From Pohlia nutans (lineage: Eukaryota > Streptophyta > Bryopsida > Bryales > Mniaceae), in NCBI GenBank assembly GCA_022496805.1, contig CM040085.1:16583811-16647810 (forward strand): a stretch of 64,000 nucleotides of DNA. The letters run 5' to 3'. A model generated the notes under the pieces. It was not told where the DNA came from and did not search any database. It saw only the letters and a list, made by a program, of their open reading frames with translations. This document shows, piece after piece, positions 44,772 to 55,454 of the stretch. Within the stretch, counting starts at the first letter, position 1. Each line of letters opens with the position of its first letter. Made by a program: the position numbers and the translations under genes.

Positions 44772-47700
44772 TTAAGGGATTGCCTTCCATCTTGGTTCAT
44801 AAACTCCCGGAATTAATCTCCATGGTTCAAATTTAGAAGGTAATTGAAACTCAGGTTCTATGTATGGAAAATACGAATAGTTCCAACGAGCTTCTCTAAC
44901 ATTGTATAGAGCAATCATTGAATCAAATCCAACAGCTTTAATGGCTATATCACTAGCGGTTGCCACTACTTCCCATGGAGGCAAAGTTTGAAGATTGTTG
45001 CTAAACATCTTTAATTTATTACCACTTGTATTGGTTTTTTTAAATAATAATGAATATATTGATTTAGGCATAATGCCTTGTGATAACACCTTATAATCAC
45101 CTGTAGGAATACCTTCTTTGTTAATGACAACTTCAATAATAAATAACGTACCTAACTCTTTTTTTAATGATGCTTCTCGGGTTACGGCATATACTTTTGC
45201 ATTAGAGCCAATCTGAACAAGTTTTGGTGGTTCAACAACTTTTACAAAATATAGTTTTCCTGCTGTAGAAAAATCAAATGATAATTTTTGTTTTCTAGTA
45301 TTGTGTGTATTGAAATAGAATATAGTTGGTGTTAAAATTTGTATTCTTTTTGCTTTTGAATGAATATATACACCACCATAATAAATAGAGTGTCTATGAA
45401 CAACAAGGCTAGAACGTCCTAGTATTTTAGATGGTGGAGCTGCATCTAAAATTTGATCAAAATGCACCCAAGAATTTTTTATAGAGCAATATACTACCAA
45501 TGCAAGTTCTATTGTTTTAATTTGCATCATCTCCTTATAATGAGATGCTCCTATAACAATTAAGCGATATGATTTTCTTCTACTATCATAAAAACTTAAC
45601 CGAGTTGTTTTTTGATTTAATACTTTTTGTGGTATTGGAGGTAATAATTTGATCTCATGAGTAAGGGGATTTGTTACAATGGTCATAGATTGGTTTTTGG
45701 TTTCAATATAATCATTCATTGTCCAATAATGGTTATAAGATGCTAATAAGGTAGCCATTGGGTTCATTTGATCATCCAATTGTTGTGAATATTTTCGTCC
45801 TTTTACAACAAAAAGTCCACCATCACAAGCAATTACATTATTGAAGTCTAACTCTAAATATCTAATGTTTGGAACATTCACCCATTGCTTTTGAAAATCT
45901 TCTATACAAGAGCAAGATTGATTAATTTTGTGTTGATGATAATCCAAGCCAAGAATGCGTCTTTGTATGTTGATTTCTATAGAACTTGTGGCAATGACAC
46001 AAGGAAAATAAAACTTATATTCTTTTTCTTGTTTGAAATTTGAATATGTTGATTTCATATTAGATGGTAACCAAGTCAAAACTCCATACTTTTCAAGAAG
46101 AAAATTTTCAAATTCTAAATCACGATCATCATTAGATTTTTTAAATGATGCCCATAATTCATCAACTTGTTCCAAGGGACATTTCATAAATTCTTTAGCC
46201 ATATCACCTTTAGGCTGCATTTTTGCAATGAGATTTTGTCCAGCAAGATTATTTTGAATTAAATTGTCGGAACTTATGTTCAAATAGTTTTTTTGCGCTT
46301 GAATACTATCTAAATGGAATGTATTTTGTTCAATGATACTATTACTTATGGAATTTTGTAAGTAAATATTAGAAGGCAAAGGCTCATCCAATATTTTCTT
46401 TATAAGATCCCACTCACATGCGTCATCTTGTTTTTTATTTTCCAGAAGAAATATAAAATCCTTAACATTTTCTTCACTATAATGTCCAGGACGAAAATTA
46501 GTCACATATTCCCAATTATGAAGATATAAATTTATAAGGTCACAAAATATTGCAGGAATTTCTTTTGTATTATATGGGCCGATATTCACGATTTTTCCAA
46601 TTTTTTTAACTCTAACTTTTTTCTTTTGGTTTGGAACATTCCCTGTCCATAGACTTTTCATAATCTTGTTGTTATTTTCAACATCAACATCCACATATTT
46701 TATGTTATCAACACACTGAAATCCTGACTTGTTATCAGAAAATGTTAAAGATTGTCTCTTCAATGACCAAATATAATCTTTTTCACTCCAATTTTTCATT
46801 TCTTTTAACTCATTCCTATAATCAGATATAGGAAAATTAAATTGATAATGTTTGAATTTATGGTAATTTAATTTGAGACAAATCAAATCTCGAATCCTAG
46901 CGGCTGCTTCGGCTGTTGCATAATGTCCAATGCTCCACTTATTCTTGCTTTTATTTGGGTTAGTTATTTTTACAGCCCAATATTTTCCTTTTTCATGGGT
47001 TACTCCTAGAAATCTTTTAGGAACATTGAATGGTATTTCTTGATGTTTTTCAGTTGTTTCTATATTTTCATTGTTCTCTTCTAAACTATCATCACCCATT
47101 TCAATATCATTAGTTTCTTCAACGTTCTTTTGCACTTGCATATCTTCAATACTTGGAGTAAAAGGTTCATTTTCATTGTTTTCTTCTAAACCACCATCAG
47201 TCATTTCAATAATGTATTCTTTTTGAATATTGTTAGTTTCTTCAATGTCAAAAGTTTTTTCTTGTACTTGCATATTTTCAAAACTTGAAGTGTAAGGTTC
47301 ATTTTCATTGTTTTTTTCTAAACCACCATCAATCATTTCAATAATGGATTCTTTTTGACTATCGTTAGTTTCTTCAATGTTAAAAGTTTTTTTTTGCACT
47401 TGCATATTTTCAATACTTGGAGTGTAAGGTTCATTTTCATTGTTTCCTTCTAAACCACCATCCATCATTTCAACATTAGACTGTAAGTAAATATTAAAGG
47501 GCAATGGCTCAACTAATATCCGTTTAATAAGATCCCATTCGGATGCTTCTTTTTGTTGATTTTTTTCAAGTAGAGCTATAAACTTTTCAACATCTGATTC
47601 GGTATAATGTCCTGGACGAAAATTAGTCATATATTCCCACCCATGTAGATGCAAATTTACAAGGTCACAAAATATGGCAGGTATTTCTTTTTGGGTATTT

Positions 47701-50101
47701 GTACCAATAGATATTATATTATTAAATCCTTTTATCTTATTTTTTGTTTTTGCATTCTTTTTTAAAATAACTCTTCCTTGCCACAAGTCATCTTTTTTAT
47801 TTTTACTCTTTATATTGTAGATCCATTTAAACCCAGCCTTACCAACTCTAAAACCCAAAGATTGTCTATGAATTGACCAAATGTAATCTCTCTCAGTCCT
47901 ATCCTCCATTTCCTTCAAGTCATTATCATAATCAGAGATAGGAAAATTAAGATCAAGATTTTTATCTTCATGTTTTTTTAATTTAAGAGCTACCAAATCT
48001 CGTGCCCTAGCAGCTATCTCAACAGTTCTAAATTGGCCAATATATTCTTTACTTCCTTTACAATGTGACTTGGGATATAATGCTACCCAATTATTATTTT
48101 TGCGATGTACGCCTACAAATTCTGCATTATTGCGACGTTTACGGATAAATCTTCCTTCTACTGATTGTTTGGGCACCTTCGATGATTCATTTTTATTTTC
48201 CAATAATGCCAATGTTTCAATATCATCATCCATTACTTCAAAAGCGGACCCTTCTTCTACAACATTATCCATCATTTCAAAATCATCATTCATTATATCT
48301 AAAGTGAGTTCGTTTTCTAAAGAATTAATCATCATTTCAACACCATCATGCATTTCTTTAGAAGTGGGTTCTTCTTCTTCCATAATACTTTTCATCATTT
48401 CAATATAAGATCCCAATTGAGTTTCATTAGTTTTTTTGATTTCATCACTTGTCATCTTAACAATAGGATCTTTTTGAATTCTGTTAATTCCTTCAAAACT
48501 CGTTTCATTGATATCATATTTTGTAGATGATTTTGTTTGAAATTGATGTGGAATTGGTAGAGGTGATGGTGGGCGTGTGTCTCTAGGTGATTGATGGGAA
48601 GTTGCTGAGGGAGAATTAAAAATAGGAGTTCTTGCTCTTTTGTTTATTGGACCTTCATTAAATGAAGATTTGCTCAAACTATTAGTTATGTACGTGGGCT
48701 TTTGAGTATGAATTCTTCTATTTTTAGAAGATTTTGGCCATGAAGTGATATTACTAGTTGTTTCTTGAAATGGATTATTTATATTTGTACTATTTTCAAA
48801 GTTCAAATCTTTTGATGAATTTTGTTCATCTAAATCTAGCATTTCATTTAGTAATGAACCCACGTCTGTTTGGTATAACTCATCAAGACTTAAATGTGCA
48901 ACAATATTTGATTGATGTTCTATAGAGTTAATGGTTATATCTTTATGGTTCACATTTGTAAGGGTAGATAATTGTATTGTTTGTTCTATAGGTAAAAGTG
49001 AATTAGACGATGATGGTGGAATGTAATGAATTGGCTCTATGTTTTGATCGCTTGAGATGAACTAAGATAAAATTGAATAGTGTGTTAAAGGTATTCTATT
49101 AAATACTTTCATAACTTTTTAAATAATCGTTTTTTCGTTGAAATTATTGTAATCAAGGACTACATATTGATATAGACTTAACTAGGCTAGACATATTAGT
49201 ATAGACTTAACTAGACTAGTCATATTGGTATGATCGTTAAATATTAAAGTGCTTGATTTTATCAAAGCATTAATGATAAAGTGAATTGTTAAACATATAA
49301 TCAATCTATTAGATATTTAATTAAAGTCATCATATGATTGAAAATTAATATCCTTTATTTTAAACTAACTACAATATTAAAGTTACAAGTGTTTTTAAAT
49401 ACACGCACACTTCCTAGTTCCGTTATCTTATCTTCCACCATTTTTAATAAAATAAATTTTATTACATTCATTGAGCATTAAACAAATTAAATAAAATGAA
49501 AGAGTGTTCATTCTTTACTTATTAAATATGCTCAATGTCAGATTATAAATAAAATAATTACTTTGAAACTAATTTTAAACTGTATTGCAAGACATCCAAA
49601 TATCTTATAGATTTATTTTTTAAATTCAAACATTTACAAACCAATTTCTTTTAATGCAATTTTTGTACAAACACATGCCATCATATAGAAATTATTATTT
49701 ACATCAACAATTTTAAAATATTTTTTATAAATAAATTATAAAAATTATAAACCTTTACCATTTTTCATGCTAGTATATAAGTATATAAAAAATTCATTTG
49801 AACAATATAACAAAACTAGTATTGCAATCTCATGTGTCTTTTTTTATAAATATTCTTATTCTATAAACATGTAGAAATTTATTACTACAAAAAGAAAAAT
49901 ATTATGCAAGATTAAAACAATAGTAACCTCTGAATTCCAATTTTTGTTTTCGTCATTGAAATTTGTTGCCACGTCATGCAAAAAGTTAATGAATTCGATA
50001 TCATCATTTAAAATATTTATGTTTTGTTCACTATTAAAATCTATTTCATAATCAAAACCCTCTTGACCATAATCTTTTGAATCTATAAAATTAGGTTCCA
50101 T
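44772..50101 (-). CDS. AP2-like x4 plus kelch-like fusion protein
   Basis: Exon 1 50101-49928, intron 49927-49062 (GTTACT donor, ATCTTAG acceptor, phase 0), exon 2 49061-44772: 1487 residues. The long exon-2 frame has no early ATG, and exon 1 supplies one (MEPNFIDSKDYGQEG). Domains: acidic 1-190; Pro/Ser-rich with basic RFIRKRRNN near 365; AP2-R1-like 372-434 (FVGVHRKNNNWVAL, YIGQFRTVEIAARARD, LNFPISDY); an ANT-type linker (ERDYIWSIHRQSLGF); divergent R2-like to about 540; acidic repeats 588-734; a second R1 (FLGVTHEKGKYWAV, IGHYATAEAAARIRD, FNFPISDY), linker and R2 to about 920; then, from about 1074, a region like the kelch part of plant F-box proteins (ACDGGLFVVKGR, TNPLTHEIKLLPP, final VYEPRWKAIP). 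No F-box seen. Likely nuclear; role unknown. Confidence 0.8.
49062..49927 (-). other. Intron of the AP2-kelch gene
   Basis: Very AT-rich. Removing it joins WNSE to FISSDQNIEPIHY in phase. The stop TAG at 49064-49062 directly precedes exon 2, so splicing or another upstream start is required. Confidence 0.7.
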
Positions 50102-53100
50102 CTTTAAAGAATAACATAAAAATATTGTGATTTGAATTAGTACTCAATTTAAAAGCATATGACTTGAATCGAAGTTATTCTTAAATAACGAATCAATAAA
50201 AAAACTAAAATCTCATACTAATTGATTCAATCAACAAAGAATAAAAGAGTTGAAATATAAAAAATCTAGGGAATTTCTTTTTCCTCAAATTTCTATATAA
50301 AATATTTATATTTAAGACATAATCTCGTAATTCATATAAATAATTACATTCATTATAGTTTTAACATCTTCAAAGATGTTATGAGATATTTTGATGTCCA
50401 TAAATTATAATATAAGGTTTATGTAATGTGTTCATGAAACATCCAAATTTCTTATTTTTATTATAAAAACTATGCAAAGCCATTACAAAATTAATTAAGC
50501 AAATTCATTACATATGTTGAAAATATGTTACTTAAGACAAAAATGCTTTTTGTATTTCATTAGTTGATTGAGTGTATTTACGTTTATTGAATAATTGTAA
50601 ATAAATACAAAAATAACTAGTACAGATAGAATAAGAACCATTGTGTGATTTGAATGAAAATGCAAGTAATCTTTTAATATTAATTATACTTCATAAATGA
50701 ATTATTAAAATAACCAAGAAGAAAAAAAATGAATTATATATATAACATATTAGATTAAATTGATTTACATATACTTTATAGATTTTCAATTGAATTTCAA
50801 ATATTAAATTAAATTCAATCAAATTAAAATTTTATTTTTCAACATTGAATTTTAATTACTAATATTTTATTCTCTATATTTAATATGAAATTACTAATGA
50901 GTATCAATTTAAAATTTTGTGCAAAACTTTTTAGAGATTATTTCTAAAAAACACTATATTTTGTTATCAAAATATTAAACCATCTTTCAAACATTACTTT
51001 ATAAATTATATTACGTTAAATATATAGATGAATAATACTATCAATACAATTTGAAATTGGAAAAAACTTATTAGATTGATCACCAAATTTAATTGTTTCA
51101 AATTTTGATTCATTTTAAAACTCACTAATCTAAAAGGTGTTTAATTACCAATTTATTAAAAAATATGATTTTAAAGAGATGAAATCACTTCTTTTAATGA
51201 ACTGAAGGCAAAAGAAAAATTTCAACAAACTCTAACATCTAATTTGAAGGCTTTGACATTTTTATTTTTTATTTTCAAAAACATATGTACCCTCTTATCT
51301 ATTATATTTTATGACTAAATAAATGGTCAACTTGTCAATTTTTTCAAAACATTTAAACCTAGAGTCAATAAAGTTGACTAAAGTTGATAAAATTGATAAT
51401 TTTTTTATTTATTAAATAAAATAAAATAATTTTCATTTCTAATATCTTTCATTATGTTTTTTATATATATTAAAAAACTAAACTATTTGTGATTTGCAAT
51501 TTTTTTTAATAATTTTTTATATATTAAAAATCTTACTATTCTATTAATACTCAAATTTGGTTACAGGTGAAATCAACTCTACATCAATTTCCATAATTGA
51601 ATAGGTGATTTTCTCTTAAAATTCTCTTTATAATTTCAAATCGAAATTATACTACAATATGATATAAACTTTTCATAATTATTTCATTAAGTGCAAGTTA
51701 GTAAAATTACAATTTTTGAAAGAAAATTCAATATTTTATAAAATTGAAAATATTTGAGATTATTGAAACGACGTGACTTTTGAATTTAGCATCTTAATTA
51801 TAATTTTTCAAACTTTAACCAAAACCTCTTTTTCTTTGCACTATTAATGATCTAGGCAATTTATTTCTATAAACTTTTTTGATGCGTTCCGATGATATCA
51901 AATTTATTTAATTTTAAACACATTTAGAACAAAGATTGCACAATATTGTTGTAATAGTAATGTTTCTTAAACCATAGAATGTAACATTATATTTGATTCT
52001 GATGAACTAGACTGAACAATGTGGTAAGACCTAGTGTTGATGAGGGGTAACAAATCAAACATGTTGGAAGATACTTTCCTTGATATACGTATATATGTAT
52101 GTATGTATGTATATATAAATATATATTACAATTGTGATGTGTGAATAAAGTCTCTTGGGATTAGTTCATCTATCTTTGCCTCAAGGAAATGGATACCAAG
52201 GATTTTCATTGGTGCCACTTTTCAAAAATAGACTCTATGTTCAAACTTGTAGTTAGTAGCCAATAATCAATAGCCAATAATCAAAGTAAATATCTTTTCT
52301 ATTTTAGCATTTCACTCGAATTAATTGTCTTGTGCTTCATACTTCAAGCGTGGGCCATGTCTACTTCAAATGGGGTGGACCATTTGCAACTCGTTAGAAT
52401 TTTCAACTCGTGGACCATTTGCAACTCGTTAGAATTTCAATTGGGGTTTATGATGAATTTTCATATTCTGAATTGCAACTCATAAGATTCTTAGAGTTCA
52501 AACAAATTCAAATCTTATGAGTTGCAATTAAGAAATTATAGCTTTTCAGAATTTAAATGGGTTTCCCATGATCTTTTTTCAAACAACTTTTTCAAAAAGT
52601 AAATGTTATCAAAATCATGTCCACTTTTGATGTATTTATTTATTTGGCAAAAAAAATGTTAAGTTCATTTTAAAAATATAAATATGACAGTTATTTCTGG
52701 ATAGACGGACCATTATTTTTTATTTCTTTTTTTTGTTTATATAAATTGTGCATATCTTTGGATGGTCCCTTTTATAGTGTGGAGTATGCATTAAAAATAA
52801 TTTTAGCCCTACAAATGGTTGTGAGTTCAACCAACACCTCTTGCACATAAATGAATAAAATAAAATAAACATTATAGGAAAAAATTTAAAAACTAAAAAT
52901 TAAAAAAAAAAAATCAAAAAAATCAATACTATCATTAATAAATTTTATATTAAATTTTTATTTAATTATTATTATATTAAATTTTTATTTAAAATGTTTT
53001 AGATAAATATTAAATCCAATTTGACATGGCCAAATTTTGCCCACGTCAGATTTTTAATTTTTAATTTTTAATTAATTTATCTTTTTAATTTATCTTTTTA

Positions 53101-53269
53101 ATAAATGTTTTTTACATTGCAACTTTGGCCAAACACGCAGCGCTATGGAGGCCTGAATTTGCTTGTAATGATTGCGAGGGGTTGATGACTTTGTAGTTAA
53201 TCCTCTACTCCCTTGTCTTATTCTGCAAAAACGTTAGATTTATGGTGTTTTTATTCTTTAAACTCTCTT
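50102..53269. other. Long AT-rich upstream spacer, no gene seen
   Basis: About 3.2 kb of very AT-rich sequence with no reading frame of note; it includes the AP2-kelch promoter but no clear TATA box stands out. TATG and TA short repeats lie near 52090-52125. About 52330-52380 resembles the interior of the Stowaway copy in CSN5. Confidence 0.5.
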
Positions 53270-53528
53270 TGGTGAAATTAGGGATATTATTAATAGTATC
53301 CAACTTTATAAATAGAAACATAGCTTAATCAAACAAATGTCGGTTAATCTTTGGTAAGATCGGACCGTTGGATTGGAAGATCATGGCGTGTCTTTGAATC
53401 GAATAATGCACACTAAAAAACAAGATTTTGGAGGGTGTGTGATTCCAAAGTTAAATAGAATTTGGATTAAATTTTCAAAATTGAAAGTCAAGTAGCGATG
53501 ATCTATGTCAACACCTCTCCATTGCAAT
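53270..53528. repeat. Dispersed repeat R, part 1 (split by copia)
   Basis: Inverted homolog of about 28467-28730; includes GATCGGACCGTTGGATTGGA and GAGGGTGTGTGATT. Continues after the copia element at 59025. Confidence 0.7.
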
Positions 53529-53533
53529 CTTTC

Positions 53534-53732
53534 TGTTAAGCTAGAGAGAAATGAGAATGCAAAAAGAAGTGAGGGGCCCTTGCGGCCATTGCTTAAATAC
53601 CCTCCGGGGTGGGTGGAATACAGTAAAGGAAGGGAGGCGCAACTAGATGTAAACCTAACTAGATGTAAACCCGGGAGTCTAGGAAGATGGATGAACTGTC
53701 TCGTTATCTTCTAGGGTCGCTCCATCCTAACA
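53534..53732 (-). repeat. 3' LTR of the copia element
   Basis: 199 bp; on the element's coding strand this is the downstream LTR, preceded by a GAGGAGGAG purine tract. Confidence 0.93.
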
Positions 53733-53830
53733 CTCCTCCTCGACCATAGAAGCACCTCATTAAAAACTCCTCCTCGGGCAAAACCCAATGGGAAATCCCG
53801 GGTGGAGAAAAGAGTGTGTTCTGTTTAAAA

Positions 53831-55450
53831 CTAGTCGAGTTCTTGGAGAGTTCTCATGCCTGCTGCTCGCACCAACTCGCGGTGTTTGTAAGCTGGTAGT
53901 GCCTTGGTCAACATATCCGATATATTGTTGGCGGATTCAATCTTTGTGAAGGTAACCTGGCCAGTCTCCACAAGGTCCTGCATAAAACCGAACAAGGTTG
54001 GACTGATGTGCTTTACGCGGTTCGCCTTGATGAATCCCGTAGCAACTTGAGCAACGGCGGCCGCATTGTCTTCGTAGATGACAGTAGCTTGGTTGTTGTG
54101 ACTGGTCTTGCACTGTTCAGAGATGGCTTGGACCATGGTTCGAAGCCAAACAGCTTCTCTCGCGGCTTCGTGTAATGCTAGCAGCTCGGCGTGATTAGTT
54201 GAAGTAGCCGTGATTGTTTGCTTGACGGATTTCCATGATATGGGCGCCCCGTTCTTGATAAAGATGTATCCGGTTTGGGACTTGCCGTTCACTTCGTCAG
54301 TTCGATAACCTGAGTCCGCGTATCCCACGATGTTCGATTCTGCGTCTTTGGTGAAGTGGAGTCCAAGGTCTTCCGTTCCTCGGAGGTAACGCAGCAAGTG
54401 CTTGATCCCTGCCCAATGTCGATGTGCTGGCTTGCGGCTGTGGCGAGCGAGTACGCTGGTTGCAAACGCGATATCAGGCCGCGTATGTGTTGCGAGGTAA
54501 ATAAGAGCTCCGACCGCCGCGAGGTAACGTTGCTTGTCTATCTCGTCCTCCTCCTCCTCGCAAGGACGGTACGGATCTTCGCCAGTCTTGCTGCGGCCAA
54601 TCATGGGTGCTGAGATGGGGTTCGCATCGGCCATATTGAAGTTCTTGAGTAGCTTCTTAACGTAAGACTCTTGGTGAAGTAGAATGCTTCCGTCTGGAAG
54701 ATGGTGGACCTGCAAGCCCAAGCAAAAACTAGTCCGGCCAAGTAGCTTCATCTCGAATTGGGTAGATAGTAACTTCTCAACCTCCATGCACAAGCTCATA
54801 GTACCCACCAAGTTGATGTCGTCGACGTAGACTGCCAGTATGAAGTATCCTGCATCTTTACAAAGAACAAAAATACACGGGAGCGCAGGATGACAAGTGA
54901 ACCCTTGGGTGGTAAGAAACCGGCGGAGGTGATGGTACCAAGTTCTCCCGGCTTGTTTAAGGCCGTATAGGGCCTTTCGGAGTTTTAATCCGCTAAATTT
55001 GCCAGCTTGTGGAGTCGGGGTGTGGTCCAAGAAATCTGGTGGTGGCCGGATGTATATGTCCTCGTCAAGCTCACCATACAAGTATGCTGTGACTACGTCT
55101 AGGAGCCTGGTGGTAAGGGTGAGTTGAACTGCTAATCCTAGTAAATAGCGGAACGAGGAACAGTCCATCACGGGTGAGTACGTTTGGTCAAAATCTACAC
55201 CGGGACGTTGATTGAAGCCTTGGGCGACGCAATGGATCTTGTAACGTACAATCTGGCCTTGTTCGTTGCGTTTGCGGGTGAAGACGAGTTTGTACCCTAT
55301 GGGTTTGGAGCTAAGGTTGAGAGCTAACGGTCCGAAGACTTCTCGTTTTCGGAGTGAACTATATTCGGCGTGGAGGGCAGTACGCCATTGAGGCCAGTCC
55401 GGGCTGGCTTTGGCCTGTTCCAAGGAAATGGGATCGTGATTGAGGCTCAT
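53831..55450 (-). CDS. Copia reverse transcriptase and RNase H
   Basis: 539 residues from ATG at 55450. RT motifs: LLDVVTAYLYGELDEDIY (first catalytic Asp near 118), ALYGLKQAGRTWY, and the YVDD box at 208-211. RNase H: Asp379 (GYADSGY), Glu422 (NHAELLAL), Asp461 (IYEDNAA), and a conserved C-terminal DMLTKALPAYKHREL. The family usually encodes this as part of one polyprotein; here it lies in the +1 frame relative to the upstream integrase frame, which ends at 55455. The frame is open a few codons above the ATG, to a TAG near 55471, so the shift point lies in that short overlap. Confidence 0.93.
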   Translation of the reverse strand: MSLNHDPISLEQAKASPDWPQWRTALHAEYSSLRKREVFGPLALNLSSKPIGYKLVFTRKRNEQGQIVRYKIHCVAQGFNQRPGVDFDQTYSPVMDCSSFRYLLGLAVQLTLTTRLLDVVTAYLYGELDEDIYIRPPPDFLDHTPTPQAGKFSGLKLRKALYGLKQAGRTWYHHLRRFLTTQGFTCHPALPCIFVLCKDAGYFILAVYVDDINLVGTMSLCMEVEKLLSTQFEMKLLGRTSFCLGLQVHHLPDGSILLHQESYVKKLLKNFNMADANPISAPMIGRSKTGEDPYRPCEEEEDEIDKQRYLAAVGALIYLATHTRPDIAFATSVLARHSRKPAHRHWAGIKHLLRYLRGTEDLGLHFTKDAESNIVGYADSGYRTDEVNGKSQTGYIFIKNGAPISWKSVKQTITATSTNHAELLALHEAAREAVWLRTMVQAISEQCKTSHNNQATVIYEDNAAAVAQVATGFIKANRVKHISPTLFGFMQDLVETGQVTFTKIESANNISDMLTKALPAYKHRELVRAAGMRTLQELD

Positions 55451-55454
55451 GAGC

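Noticed and set aside
48951..48953. GTG as the start of the large AP2-kelch frame
   Set aside because: Plant genes start at ATG; the frame continues upstream to an acceptor AG, and an ATG exon with a matching donor lies at 50101-49928.
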